Source: Comamonas sp.
Lineage (GTDB): Bacteria; Pseudomonadota; Gammaproteobacteria; Burkholderiales; Burkholderiaceae_C
Assembly (NCBI GenBank): GCA_021166775.1
Contig: JAJPEQ010000006.1
Location: 310,001 to 374,000, forward strand
DNA: 64,000 bases
Direction: 5' to 3'
Shown: piece by piece, positions 54,654 to 63,834 of the stretch
Numbering within the stretch: the stretch's first letter is position 1
How the letters are laid out: each line of letters opens with the position of its first letter
Program-made: the position numbers and the translations under genes
Notes under the pieces: model-generated
Databases searched by the model: none
The model's input: only the letters and a program-made list of their open reading frames with translations
What the model was told of the DNA's origin: nothing

Positions 54654-55946
54654 ATGCTCGAAAAACTGTTCAAGCTCCAGGAGCACGGCACCACCGTGCG
54701 CACCGAGCTGATCGCGGGCCTGACGACCTTCCTCACGATGGCCTACATCATCTTCGTGAATCCCGCGATCCTGGGTGATGCAGGCATGCCCAAGGACGCG
54801 GTCTTCGTCGCCACCTGCCTCATCGCCGCGCTGGGCACGGCCGTGATGGCGCTGTACGCCAACTACCCGATCGCGCTGGCTCCCGGCATGGGGCTCAATG
54901 CCTACTTCGCCTACGCCGTCGTGCTGCACATGGGCTTCACCTGGCAGGCGGCGCTGGGCGCGGTGTTCATCTCCGGCTGCCTGTTCCTGTTGGTCACCGT
55001 CACGGGCATACGCAGCCTGATCATCAACGGCATCCCGCAGTCGCTGCGCCTGGCCATCACCGTGGGCATTGGCCTGTTCCTGGCGCTCATCGCGCTCAAG
55101 AGCGCGGGCATCGTCGTGGGCAACCAGGCCACGCTGGTGACGCTGGGCGACCTGCACCAGCCCAGCGTGGTGCTGGCCGTGATCGGTTTTCTCATCATGG
55201 TGGCGCTGGACGTCATGAAGGTGCGCGGCGCCATCCTGATCGGCATCATCGTCGTCACCATCCTCTCGTTCTTCTTCGGCGGCAACGAGTTTCGCGGCAT
55301 TTTCTCGGCGCCGCCATCGATCGAGCCCACCCTGTTCAAGCTCGACATCCACACCGCGCTCACCAAGGGTCTGCTCAACGTGGTGCTGGTGTTCTTTCTC
55401 GTGGAGCTGTTCGACGCCACCGGCACGCTCATGGGCGTGGCGCGGCGCGCGGGCCTCCTGGTGCCTGGCAAGATGGACCGCCTGAACAAGTCGCTGTTTG
55501 CCGACAGCGCCGCGATCTTCGCCGGCTCGCTGCTGGGCACCTCCAGCACGACGGCCTATGTCGAGAGCGCCGCGGGCGTGCAGGCGGGTGGGCGCACGGG
55601 CCTGACCGCCCTCACGGTCTCGGTACTGTTCCTCGCTGCGCTGTTCATCGCGCCGCTGGCCGGCGCCGTGCCCGCGTACGCCACCGCGCCCGCGCTGCTC
55701 TTCGTGGGCTGCCTGATGATGCGCGACCTGACCGAGCTCGACTGGGGCGACACCACCGAGGTCATTCCCGCCGCCGTGACGGCGCTGATGATGCCCTTCA
55801 CCTACTCGATCGCCAACGGTCTGGCCTTCGGCTTCATCACCTACGCGGTCATCAAGCTGCTGACCGGGCGCATCCGGGAGAGCCACTGGATGGTCTGGCT
55901 GATCGCCATGGTGTTCCTGTTCAAATTCTTCTACATCGGAGGATAA
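54654..55946 (+). CDS. NCS2 family purine permease (AzgA-like)
   Basis: The 430-residue membrane protein with about 12-14 segments is of the AzgA/COG2252 type, with NPAILGDAGMPKDAVFVATC, ALAPGMGLNAYFAYAVV and STTAYVESAAGVQAGGRTGL. Members carry adenine, guanine and hypoxanthine. Placed between the regulator and guanine deaminase, it probably takes up the purines fed to the cluster. The start is ATG 54654 (MLEKLFKLQEHGTTVRTELI), and guaD begins seven bases after its stop. Confidence 0.9.
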   Translation: MLEKLFKLQEHGTTVRTELIAGLTTFLTMAYIIFVNPAILGDAGMPKDAVFVATCLIAALGTAVMALYANYPIALAPGMGLNAYFAYAVVLHMGFTWQAALGAVFISGCLFLLVTVTGIRSLIINGIPQSLRLAITVGIGLFLALIALKSAGIVVGNQATLVTLGDLHQPSVVLAVIGFLIMVALDVMKVRGAILIGIIVVTILSFFFGGNEFRGIFSAPPSIEPTLFKLDIHTALTKGLLNVVLVFFLVELFDATGTLMGVARRAGLLVPGKMDRLNKSLFADSAAIFAGSLLGTSSTTAYVESAAGVQAGGRTGLTALTVSVLFLAALFIAPLAGAVPAYATAPALLFVGCLMMRDLTELDWGDTTEVIPAAVTALMMPFTYSIANGLAFGFITYAVIKLLTGRIRESHWMVWLIAMVFLFKFFYIGG

Positions 55947-55953
55947 AGAGATC

Positions 55954-57228
55954 ATGAACGGCTACCGCGCGCAACTGCTGCGCTTCGATGCGCACGGCCA
56001 GGCCCTGTACGACAGCGATGGCCTGCTCGTGACCGAGCAGGGCAGCGACGGCGTGCAGCGCGTCGTCGACGCCGGGCCGTATCGCACGGTGGCGGCACGC
56101 CATCGGGACGTGCCGGTGACGCACTGGATGGATCGCCTGATCGCGCCCGGCTTCATCGACATGCACGTGCACTACCCGCAGACGGACATCATCGGCTCCC
56201 CGGCCGACGGGCTGCTGCCCTGGCTCACGCACTACACCTTCCCGGCCGAGACACGCTTTTGCGACGCCGGCTACGCCGCCGAAGTGGCTCACGTGTTCTT
56301 CACCGAGCTGATGCGCAACGGCGTGACGACGGCACTCACCTTCGCCACGGCGCACCCCGCATCGGTCGATGCCTTCTTTCACGAGGCGCAAAAGCGCGGC
56401 CTGCGCATGATGAGCGGCAAAGTGCTGCAGGACCGCAACTCGCCCGACGGCCTGCGCGACGAGACCGAGCAAAGCCTGATCGACAGCGAAACCCTGATCC
56501 GGCGCTGGCACGGCCAGGGCCGCCTGGGCTACGCCATCACGCCGCGCTTCGCCCCCACGAGCAGTGAGGCGCAGCTGCGCGGCGCGGGCGAGCTGGCCGC
56601 GCGCTATCCGCAGACCTGGATTCACTCGCATGTGGCCGAGAACCGCGACGAGGTGCGCTGGGTGGCCGAGCTTTATCCGCAGGCGCGCTCCTACCTCTCG
56701 GTCTACGAACACTTCGGCCTGCTGCGCACGCGCGCCGTCTACGCGCACTGCATCCATCTGGACGACACCGACCGCGCGCTGATGCACGCCAGCGGCGCGG
56801 CGGCCGCCGTGAGCCCGACGAGCAACCTGTTCCTGGGCAGCGGCTTCTTCAATTTTCGCGGCGCGGATGCCGCCGGCATGCTCCACGGCCTGGCCAGCGA
56901 CGTGGGCGGGGGTACGAGCTTCTCGCCTTTTCGCACCATGCTGGCGGCCTACTTCGTCGGCCGCGAGGGACAGAGCAAGCCGGGGCTGTCGCTCGCGCCC
57001 TCGCGCCTGTGGTGGCTGCACACCGGCGGCGCGGCGCGCGCGCTCGGCCTTGAAGGCGTGATCGGCACGCTCGCCACGGGCAGCGAGGCGGATTTCGTCG
57101 TGCTCAACCCGGACGCCATCCCCCTGCTCTCGCGCAAGGCCAGACGCGCCGAAAACCTCGAAGAGCTGCTTTTCGCGCTGATCGTGCTCGGAGACGACCG
57201 CGCGGTCGAACGCGTGGTGACGGCGTAG
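55954..57228 (+). CDS. guaD: Guanine deaminase
   Basis: The 424-residue amidohydrolase shows zinc ligands in the HxH motif DMHVHYPQTDIIG (near 69-81), WIHSHVAENRDEV, YAHCIHLDD and the Asp of SDVGGGTSF. It converts guanine to xanthine and ammonia, which feeds xanthine dehydrogenase encoded just upstream. The stop is two bases before the convergent dedA gene. Codon and length are normal for the family. Confidence 0.94.
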   Translation: MNGYRAQLLRFDAHGQALYDSDGLLVTEQGSDGVQRVVDAGPYRTVAARHRDVPVTHWMDRLIAPGFIDMHVHYPQTDIIGSPADGLLPWLTHYTFPAETRFCDAGYAAEVAHVFFTELMRNGVTTALTFATAHPASVDAFFHEAQKRGLRMMSGKVLQDRNSPDGLRDETEQSLIDSETLIRRWHGQGRLGYAITPRFAPTSSEAQLRGAGELAARYPQTWIHSHVAENRDEVRWVAELYPQARSYLSVYEHFGLLRTRAVYAHCIHLDDTDRALMHASGAAAAVSPTSNLFLGSGFFNFRGADAAGMLHGLASDVGGGTSFSPFRTMLAAYFVGREGQSKPGLSLAPSRLWWLHTGGAARALGLEGVIGTLATGSEADFVVLNPDAIPLLSRKARRAENLEELLFALIVLGDDRAVERVVTA

Positions 57229-57229
57229 T

Positions 57230-57877
57230 TCAGGCAGCCGCGGCCTTGCGGCTGCCGCGCCAGGCGCCATAGATGGCCAACAGGCCGGGCACGAGGATCA
57301 GCGCCCAGATGATCTTCTCCAGATTTTCCTTGACCCACGGCAGATTGCCGAAGAAATGCCCCGCCGTGACGATACCCATCACCCAGAGCAGCGCGCCGCC
57401 AATGTTGTAGGCCGTGAAGCGCGCGCGGTTCATCCGGGCCACGCCCCCGACGAAAGGCGCGAAGGTGCGGATGAAGGGCATGAAGCGCGCGAGCACGATG
57501 GTGATGCCGCCGTAGCGCTCATAAAACGCATGCGCCTGGTCGAAGGCCTTGCGGTTGAACCAGCGCGAGTTTTCCCACTGGAACACGCGCGGCCCGAAGT
57601 GATGGCCAATCTGGAAATTGCACTGATCGCCCAGCACCGCCGCCGCCAGCAGCACGGCGCACGCGGGTGCGAACCCCAGCAGGCCCGCGCCGCTGAGAGC
57701 GCCGGTGATGAAGAGCAGCGAATCGCCCGGCAGGAAGGGCATCACGACGACGCCGGTTTCGACGAACACGATCAGGAACAGCAGGGCGTAGACCCAGGCG
57801 CCATAACTGGCGACGAACGCCTCCAGATACCTGTCCACATGCAGGATGAAGTCGATCAACAAGGCAGCAATTTCCAC
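57230..57877 (-). CDS. DedA family membrane protein
   Basis: The 215-residue SNARE-associated/DedA membrane protein has about five hydrophobic segments and the family motifs FVETGVVVMPFLPGDSLLFI near 38-57 and RFMPFIRTFAPFVGGVARM. DedA proteins are thought to flip or scramble undecaprenyl phosphate or phospholipids and to help maintain proton motive force. The start is GTG 57877 (MEIAALLIDFILHVDRY). It is divergent from mutL by 50 bases. Confidence 0.88.
   Translation of the reverse strand: MEIAALLIDFILHVDRYLEAFVASYGAWVYALLFLIVFVETGVVVMPFLPGDSLLFITGALSGAGLLGFAPACAVLLAAAVLGDQCNFQIGHHFGPRVFQWENSRWFNRKAFDQAHAFYERYGGITIVLARFMPFIRTFAPFVGGVARMNRARFTAYNIGGALLWVMGIVTAGHFFGNLPWVKENLEKIIWALILVPGLLAIYGAWRGSRKAAAA
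57233..57256. terminator. Hairpin at the guaD/dedA convergence
   Basis: GGCAGCCGC (57233-57241) pairs with GCGGCTGCC (57248-57256). It lies inside the last codons of dedA and lacks a U-run, so it is a possible weak bidirectional terminator only. Confidence 0.4.
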
Positions 57878-57927
57878 GAAACACTCGCACGAAAGGGCAA
57901 TGCGCCGGATTATCGGTGGCTCCTAAA

Positions 57928-59823
57928 ATGGCCGCGGTGAACGACCCGATGCCCACCCCAGCCCGCCGCCCCATCCACGAACTGCCCGATGAGCTGATCA
58001 GCCAGATCGCGGCTGGCGAAGTGGTGGAGCGCCCGGCCTCGGTCGTGCGCGAACTCGTGGACAACGCGCTCGATGCGGGCGCCACGCAGATCACGGTGCG
58101 CCTGCTCGCCGGTGGCGTGCGACTGATCGCCGTGGAAGACGACGGCTGCGGCATCGCGCGGGGCGAATTGCCGCTGGCGCTCAGGCGCCACGCCACGAGC
58201 AAGATCGCCAGCCTGAGCGATCTGGAATCGGTCGCGACCATGGGTTTTCGCGGCGAGGCGCTCGCCGCCATCGCCTCGGTCTCGGAACTCTCGCTGCTGT
58301 CGCGCACCGCCGATCAGGCCAGCGCCTTCCTGCTTGATGCCCGCAGCGGCGAACTGCGTCCGGCGGCACGCGGCGCCGGCAGCACCGTCGAGGTCAAGGA
58401 ACTGTTCTTCTCCACGCCCGCGCGGCGCAAGTTCCTCAAGAGCGACGCCACCGAGTTCGCGCATTGCCTTGAGGCGGTGCGCCGCCACGCGCTGGCGCGC
58501 CCCGATGTGAGCTTTGCCATCTGGCACGAGGGCAAACTGGTTCAGCAATGGCGCGCCACGTTCGCGCCGGGTGAGCCGCCTTCCACCGACGCGCTGGCAC
58601 GGCGCATGGCCGACGTGCTGGGCGAGGAGTTCGTCACGCTTTCCCTGCCCGTGCGCCATCGCGCGGGGCCGCTCGTCATCACCGGCCGCGCGGGACTGCC
58701 CACGGCCTCGCGCTCGCGTGCCGACCAACAGTACACCTATGTGAACGGCCGCTACGTGCGCGACAAGGTGCTGCAGCATGCTGCGCGCGCCGCCTACGAG
58801 GACGTGCTGCACGGCCAGCGCCAGCCGGTGTACGTGCTCTACCTGGAGATCGCACCCGAGCGCGTGGACGTGAACGTGCACCCGACCAAGATCGAGGTGC
58901 GCTTTCGCGACAGCCGCGAGGTGCACCAGGCGGCGCTGCACGCGCTGCAGGACGTGATCTCGGCGCCGCGCGCGCAGGCACTGGCGGATGCACCGGCCCC
59001 CACGCCCCCGGAAACATATCAGTCAAATCGACATCAAACCCTTGTCCAGTCTGCGCAAGCAGCTCTCTATTTGGAAGATCCTCCAGGCCACAAGGTCTCG
59101 GACCTTCAGGCTTTGTGGGGAATGCCCGCACCCGCCGCGGCCAGCCCGTGGGTACACCACAGCGAGCCCTCCGCCCCCCCGGTTCGCCCCTGGCCCACGC
59201 CCTTGGCGGCGGCGCCCGAACCCGCGCCCGAGCCCGCCTGGCCCCTGGGCCGCGCCGTGGCACAAATCCACGGGGTCTACATCCTGGCCGAGAACACCCA
59301 CGGCCTCGTGATCGTGGACATGCACGCGGCACATGAGCGCATCGTCTACGAGCGCCTGAAGGCACAGATCGACGCCGATGAACGCATCACCAGCCAGCCG
59401 CTTTTGATCCCGGCCACCTTTGCCGCCACGCCCGTGGAAGTGGCCACGGCCGAGACGCAGGCCGACACGCTGGCCGTGCTCGGGCTGGAGATCACACCGT
59501 TTTCCGCACGCACGCTGGCGGTGCGCGCCGTGCCCACCACGCTGGCGCAGGGCGATGCGGTGGAACTGGCGCGCAACGTGCTCTCCGAGCTTGCGCAGCA
59601 CGACGCCAGCACCGTGGTGCAGCGCGCACGCAACGAGATCCTGGGCACCATGGCTTGCCACGGCGCCGTGCGTGCTCACCGGCTGCTTACGCTCCCGGAA
59701 ATGAACGCTCTGCTGCGTCAGATAGAAATCACCGAGCGCTCGGACCAGTGCAATCATGGCCGACCGACTTGGCGCCAGCTCTCGATGAAAGAGCTGGACG
59801 CACTGTTTCTGCGCGGCCGCTGA
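57928..59823 (+). CDS. mutL: DNA mismatch repair protein MutL
   Basis: The 631-residue protein has an N-terminal GHKL ATPase (about 10-340) with GEVVERPASVVRELVDNALD and MGFRGEALAA. A variable linker (about 345-435) and a C-terminal dimerisation/endonuclease domain follow. That domain contains DMHAAHERIVYERLK, fitting the D-(Q/M)-H-A-x2-E-x4-E endonuclease motif, and CNHGRPT, so it is probably a nicking MutL that needs no MutH. Linker residues about 365-384 (TYQSNRHQTLVQSAQAALYL) come from a repeat copy. ATG 57928 was chosen over an upstream GTG. Confidence 0.94.
   Translation: MAAVNDPMPTPARRPIHELPDELISQIAAGEVVERPASVVRELVDNALDAGATQITVRLLAGGVRLIAVEDDGCGIARGELPLALRRHATSKIASLSDLESVATMGFRGEALAAIASVSELSLLSRTADQASAFLLDARSGELRPAARGAGSTVEVKELFFSTPARRKFLKSDATEFAHCLEAVRRHALARPDVSFAIWHEGKLVQQWRATFAPGEPPSTDALARRMADVLGEEFVTLSLPVRHRAGPLVITGRAGLPTASRSRADQQYTYVNGRYVRDKVLQHAARAAYEDVLHGQRQPVYVLYLEIAPERVDVNVHPTKIEVRFRDSREVHQAALHALQDVISAPRAQALADAPAPTPPETYQSNRHQTLVQSAQAALYLEDPPGHKVSDLQALWGMPAPAAASPWVHHSEPSAPPVRPWPTPLAAAPEPAPEPAWPLGRAVAQIHGVYILAENTHGLVIVDMHAAHERIVYERLKAQIDADERITSQPLLIPATFAATPVEVATAETQADTLAVLGLEITPFSARTLAVRAVPTTLAQGDAVELARNVLSELAQHDASTVVQRARNEILGTMACHGAVRAHRLLTLPEMNALLRQIEITERSDQCNHGRPTWRQLSMKELDALFLRGR
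59020..59080 (-). repeat. Interspersed repeat copy inside mutL
   Basis: Plus strand CTGCGCAAGCAGCTCTC (59051-59067) matches the reversed core, and CGACATCAAACCCTT (about 59029-59043) the second box. Flanks are AT-rich on both sides against GC-rich coding sequence. It encodes QTLVQSAQAAL in the MutL linker. Confidence 0.6.
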
Positions 59824-59943
59824 CCCTTTCTTTCCGGCTCTTTTACTCACGTCGTTCTTCCGCGCACCAGCGTGGTGCGGACGCATGCACCGTTGTGTTT
59901 TGACACTGCACCGAATGTGGGCATGCATGAAGATATGTTTATT

Positions 59944-59952
59944 TGGCATAAT
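59944..59952 (+). promoter_or_regulatory. Candidate extended -10 promoter of gdhA
   Basis: TGGCATAAT (TG-n-CATAAT) lies 35 bases before the gdhA ATG. A TTGACA at 59900-59905 is too far upstream to pair with it. The surrounding 160-base gap is AT-rich for this genome and contains nothing else recognised. Confidence 0.35.
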
Positions 59953-59987
59953 GCTGCAACGCCACATTTTTATTGAAGGTGTATTTC

Positions 59988-61334
59988 ATGAGCGCTCATC
60001 TCTCCGTCGGTCAATTCCTCGAACGCGTTTCCCAGCGCAACCCCCACCAGCCCGAATTCCTGCAGGCGGTGACCGAGGTCATGGAAACTTTGTGGCCCTT
60101 TCTCGAGGCCAACCCGCGCTACACCGAGCAAGCCTTGCTCGATCGCCTCGTCGAACCCGAGCGCGTGGTCACCTTTCGCGTGACCTGGACCGACGACCAG
60201 GGCGGTGTTCACGTCAACCGCGGCTACCGCATCCAGCACAGCATGGCCATCGGTCCGTACAAGGGCGGTCTGCGCCTGCACCCTTCGGTCACGCTCTCCA
60301 TCCTCAAATTCCTTGCGTTCGAGCAGACCTTCAAAAACGCGCTCACCACGCTGCCCATGGGCGGTGCCAAGGGCGGCTCCGACTTCGACCCCAAGGGCCG
60401 CAGCAATGCGGAAATCATGCGTTTCTGCCAAGCCTTCGCGAGCGAGCTGTTCCGCCACGTCGGCGCCGACACCGACGTGCCGGCGGGCGACATCGGTGTG
60501 GGAGGGCGTGAAGTCGGCTTCATCGCCGGCATGATCAAGAAGCTCACCAACCGCGCCGACTGCGTGCTCACGGGCAAGGGCATGAGCTTCGGTGGCTCGC
60601 TGCTGCGCCCCGAGGCCACAGGCTACGGGCTGGTGTACTTCACCGAGGAAATGCTCAAGACGCGCGGCAAGAGCCTGGACGGCATGCGCGTGTCGGTGTC
60701 GGGCTCGGGCAACGTGGCGCAATACGCGATCGAGAAGGCCATGCAGCAGGGCGCCAAGGTCGTCACCTGCTCCGACTCCAGCGGCACCGTGATCGACGAG
60801 GAAGGCTTCACGGCCGAGAAGCTCGCCATCCTGATGCAGATCAAGAACGAGCAATATGGCCGCGTGAGCGACTATGCGGCCCGCGTGGGCGCGAAGTTCC
60901 AGGCGGGTGTGCGCCCGTGGCATGTGCCCGTCGACGTAGCGTTGCCCAGCGCGGTGCAGAACGAGCTTGATGAGAGCGACGCGCGCACGCTCATCAAGAA
61001 CGGCGTGCAGTGCGTGGCCGAAGGCGCCAACATGCCTTCGACCAACGAAGCTGCCAAGGCCTTCGAGGCGGCCGGCGTGCTCTACGCCCCCGGCAAGGCC
61101 AGCAATGCCGGCGGCGTGGCCACCTCGGGTCTGGAAATGAGCCAGAACGCGCAGCGCCTGGTCTGGACGCGCGACGAAGTGGACGCGCGCCTGCTCGGCA
61201 TCATGCAGAACATCCACGGTGCCTGCCTGCAGCACGGGCGCTGCCCCGACGGCAAGATGAGCTACATCACGGGCGCCAACGTGGCGGGCTTCGTGAAGGT
61301 GGCCGACGCCATGCTGTCGCAAGGCGTGATCTGA
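59988..61334 (+). CDS. gdhA: NADP-type glutamate dehydrogenase
   Basis: The 448-residue hexameric GDH (family I) has GPYKGGLRLHPSVTLSILKF near residues 89-108 and PMGGAKGGSDFDPKG with the catalytic Lys. The C-terminal Rossmann domain carries SGSGNVAQYAIEKAM. It assimilates ammonia into glutamate using NADPH. The length matches the E. coli enzyme closely. An in-frame TTG at 59973 exists, but ATG 59988 with upstream GAAGGT is the likely start. Confidence 0.95.
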   Translation: MSAHLSVGQFLERVSQRNPHQPEFLQAVTEVMETLWPFLEANPRYTEQALLDRLVEPERVVTFRVTWTDDQGGVHVNRGYRIQHSMAIGPYKGGLRLHPSVTLSILKFLAFEQTFKNALTTLPMGGAKGGSDFDPKGRSNAEIMRFCQAFASELFRHVGADTDVPAGDIGVGGREVGFIAGMIKKLTNRADCVLTGKGMSFGGSLLRPEATGYGLVYFTEEMLKTRGKSLDGMRVSVSGSGNVAQYAIEKAMQQGAKVVTCSDSSGTVIDEEGFTAEKLAILMQIKNEQYGRVSDYAARVGAKFQAGVRPWHVPVDVALPSAVQNELDESDARTLIKNGVQCVAEGANMPSTNEAAKAFEAAGVLYAPGKASNAGGVATSGLEMSQNAQRLVWTRDEVDARLLGIMQNIHGACLQHGRCPDGKMSYITGANVAGFVKVADAMLSQGVI

Positions 61335-61344
61335 CCCATGCCTG

Positions 61345-61368
61345 CCCGGCGCCCCACGCGGCGCCGGG
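61345..61368. terminator. Bidirectional hairpin between gdhA and the ABC ATPase-like gene
   Basis: CCCGGCGCC (61345-61353) pairs with GGCGCCGGG (61360-61368) around a 6-base loop. It is followed by a short T-containing stretch (GTGCTTTCAG). It lies exactly in the gap between convergent genes and is probably a terminator. Confidence 0.6.
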
Positions 61369-61374
61369 GTGCTT

Positions 61375-61998
61375 TCAGGGCAGCCGGATCACCTGATTCC
61401 AGGGCACCTGCGGCATCAAAGCGTAGTGGGCGACCACCCAGACACGCCCGTTCTGGCCACAGCGCTCGGCTTCAGCGCCCAGCGCCTCGCGCAAATACCG
61501 GATGGATGCATGGTCGAGCGCCGCCTCTGGCTCGTCGATCAGGGTGAGCGGCGCACCACTGGCGAATGCGGCCGCCAACAGCACCTTGCGCCTGCTGCCC
61601 GTCGAGAGGCGAAACATCTCCTTGTGCAGATGCTCCTGCAGTGCCCATTCCCCCACATGCCGCAGCCAATCCGGCTCGCTCCAGGCGGGATGGCACCGGG
61701 CCAGTTCCCGCGCCCATTGCGCCGGTGACACATCGGGCCAGGGCGCGCGCGGATCGCGCCAGAAAACGGCCCCAGGCATGCGCTCCCGGCGCACACGCAT
61801 ATCCACACCGCCCCAGCTCACCGCTCCCGCCCGCGGTGGCATTTCGCCAGCCAGCGCGCGCAGCAGCGGCCCCTTGATCGCGTCCTCCTCGTCCACGAGA
61901 AGAGACAGACCGCGGCCGAACGTCGCGTTCCAGTCTGCAAGGCGGTTGTCCAGCGCAAGGGCGCCCGCCCGCAAACACACCGCTGAAATGTCGTCCAT
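61375..61998 (-). CDS. ABC-type ATPase-like protein with degenerate Walker A
   Basis: The 207-residue protein has the overall layout of an ABC nucleotide-binding domain. A signature-like LSTGSRRKVLLAAAFASGAP precedes Walker B LTLIDEPEAALD, and the H-loop lies in VVAHYAL. The Walker A position reads DEEDAIKGPLLRALAGE: the glycines are lost and the Ser/Thr after Lys is Gly, so ATP binding is doubtful. A Trp replaces the Q-loop Gln. It may be a regulatory or inactive subunit, or a diverged CcmA-like protein. The start is unsure, with ATGs at 62022 and 62031 also possible. It is divergent from an ABC exporter. Confidence 0.65.
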   Translation of the reverse strand: MDDISAVCLRAGALALDNRLADWNATFGRGLSLLVDEEDAIKGPLLRALAGEMPPRAGAVSWGGVDMRVRRERMPGAVFWRDPRAPWPDVSPAQWARELARCHPAWSEPDWLRHVGEWALQEHLHKEMFRLSTGSRRKVLLAAAFASGAPLTLIDEPEAALDHASIRYLREALGAEAERCGQNGRVWVVAHYALMPQVPWNQVIRLP

Positions 61999-62049
61999 CA
62001 AGATCTCACTGCAGGCCACCATGCCTTTCATCTTTTTACACTGTGCGCC

Positions 62050-63834
62050 ATGCCTTCCACCCCATCCACGGCACGTCGCCCGACCCCGCGCGCACTGGGC
62101 GCGCTGCTGCCTTTCCTGCGCCCCTACCGCTGGCCCATTGTGGCAGCCCTCGGCTTTCTGCTGCTGGCGGCCGCCGCGACGCTGGCGTTTCCGCTGGCGC
62201 TGAAGTTCGTGATCGATCGCGGCCTGCCCTACGCGGGCCAGGGCACGATGCTGCGCGCGCACTTCATCGTGCTGTTCATCGTGGCGGTCGCGGTCGGCGT
62301 GTTTTCCGCCGCACGCTACTACATGATGAGCTGGCTGGGCGAACGCGTGACGACCGACCTCAGAACCGCCGTCTACGCCCACGTGCTGCGGCAAAGCCCG
62401 GCCTTCTTTGAAACCACGCAGACGGGCGAGGTACTCTCGCGCCTGACGGCGGATGCGACGCTGGTGCAGACCGTCATCGGCTCATCGTTTTCGATGGGAC
62501 TGCGCAACGCCGTCCTCGGGCTGGGGGCGCTCATCATGCTGGTCTGGACCAACCCCTACGTGATGTCGGTAGCGCTCGCCGCCGTGCTCGTCGTGGTGCT
62601 GCCCGCGATGTGGATCGGGCGCAGCGTGCGGCGCCTCTCGCGCGCCAGCCAGGACCGCATCGCCGACGCGAGCGCGATTGCCGCAGAGGTGCTGGGCGCC
62701 ATTCCCGTGGTGCAGGGCTACACCGCCGAGCCGCGCGAAGCGGCGCGATTCGCCGATTCGAACGAAGCGGCGTTCGAGACCGCGATCCGGCGCAGCGGCG
62801 TGCGCGCCGCGCTCGTGGCCTTCATCATCATCGGCAACGCAGCCCTGCTGCTGTGGGGCCTGTACCGCGGCAGCCAGGCCGTCGCCGCGGGCCAGATGAG
62901 CGCGGGCAGCCTGGGCCAGACCCTCGTCTATGCGCTGTTCCTGGCTAGCGCGGTGGCCGTCCTCGGTGAGGTGTATGGCGACCTGCTGCGCGCCGCAGGG
63001 GCGACAGAGCGCCTGATGGAGCTGCTGGCCGTCGAGCCGGACATCGCGGCGCCGCCCGCCACGCAGCTGCGCGCCCTGGCGCAAGGTCCCCTGGCGGTGG
63101 TGTTCGAGTCCGCGCGCTTTTGCTACCCCTCGCGCCCGGAGCACGCCGCCATCGAGCATTTCACGCTGCGCCTGATCCCGGGCGAGACGGTGGCTCTCGT
63201 GGGCGCCAGCGGCGCGGGCAAGTCCACGGTCTTTCAGCTGCTGCAGCGCTTTTACGACGTGCAGGACGGCCGCATTCTGGTCGGCGGCAAGGACATCCGG
63301 CAGCTCGACCCCCAGGCGCTGCGCCGGCGCATTGCCACCGTGCCTCAGGAGGCGGTGATCTTCTCCAGCAGCGCGCTGGAGAACATCCGCTACGCCCGCC
63401 CCGACGCCACGCGCGAAGAGGTCGTCGCGGCCGCCCGGGCTGCGTTCGCCGATGAATTCATCTCCGCCCTGCCCCAGGGCTACGACACCTTCCTGGGCGA
63501 GCGCGGCGTGCGCCTGTCGGGCGGGCAGCGCCAGCGCATCGCCATCGCGCGGGCACTGCTCAAGGACGCGCCCATCCTGCTGCTCGATGAAGCCACCAGC
63601 GCGCTCGACGCGCACAGCGAACGCGTGGTGCAGCAGGCGCTGGATGCGGCGCTGCACCAGCGCACCGCGCAGCGCATCACGCTGGTGATCGCGCATCGCC
63701 TCGCCACCGTGCAGCACGCGGACCGCATCGTCGTGCTCGACCACGGCCGCATCATCGAGCAGGGCAGTCACGCCGAGCTGCTCGCCGCCGACGGCGCCTA
63801 CGCGCGGCTGGCCGCGCTGCAATTCACGGCATAG
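62050..63834 (+). CDS. ABC exporter, fused membrane and ATPase domains (MsbA/HlyB-like)
   Basis: The 594-residue half-transporter has a six-helix transmembrane domain (about 20-310) and a nucleotide-binding domain (about 340-590). The latter has Walker A GASGAGKST (near 386-394), signature LSGGQRQR (near 488-495), Walker B LLLDEATSALD (near 510-520) and the H-loop in IAHRLA. It works as a homodimer to export lipids, peptides or drugs. No peptidase domain or substrate gene is adjacent. The start is ATG 62050. It is divergent from the degenerate ABC ATPase and overlaps the convergent GGDEF gene by 11 bases. Confidence 0.9.
   Translation: MPSTPSTARRPTPRALGALLPFLRPYRWPIVAALGFLLLAAAATLAFPLALKFVIDRGLPYAGQGTMLRAHFIVLFIVAVAVGVFSAARYYMMSWLGERVTTDLRTAVYAHVLRQSPAFFETTQTGEVLSRLTADATLVQTVIGSSFSMGLRNAVLGLGALIMLVWTNPYVMSVALAAVLVVVLPAMWIGRSVRRLSRASQDRIADASAIAAEVLGAIPVVQGYTAEPREAARFADSNEAAFETAIRRSGVRAALVAFIIIGNAALLLWGLYRGSQAVAAGQMSAGSLGQTLVYALFLASAVAVLGEVYGDLLRAAGATERLMELLAVEPDIAAPPATQLRALAQGPLAVVFESARFCYPSRPEHAAIEHFTLRLIPGETVALVGASGAGKSTVFQLLQRFYDVQDGRILVGGKDIRQLDPQALRRRIATVPQEAVIFSSSALENIRYARPDATREEVVAAARAAFADEFISALPQGYDTFLGERGVRLSGGQRQRIAIARALLKDAPILLLDEATSALDAHSERVVQQALDAALHQRTAQRITLVIAHRLATVQHADRIVVLDHGRIIEQGSHAELLAADGAYARLAALQFTA

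Noticed and set aside
59940..59960. Sigma-54 type -24/-12 element before gdhA (TTGGCA ... TGCA)
   Set aside because: The GG to GC spacing is one base short of the required ten, so an extended -10 promoter fits better.
61999..62031. Longer N-terminus for the ABC ATPase-like protein (ATGs at 62022 and 62031)
   Set aside because: Extra residues do not match ABC domains and the ribosome binding site spacing is poor, so the shorter start was kept and the uncertainty noted.
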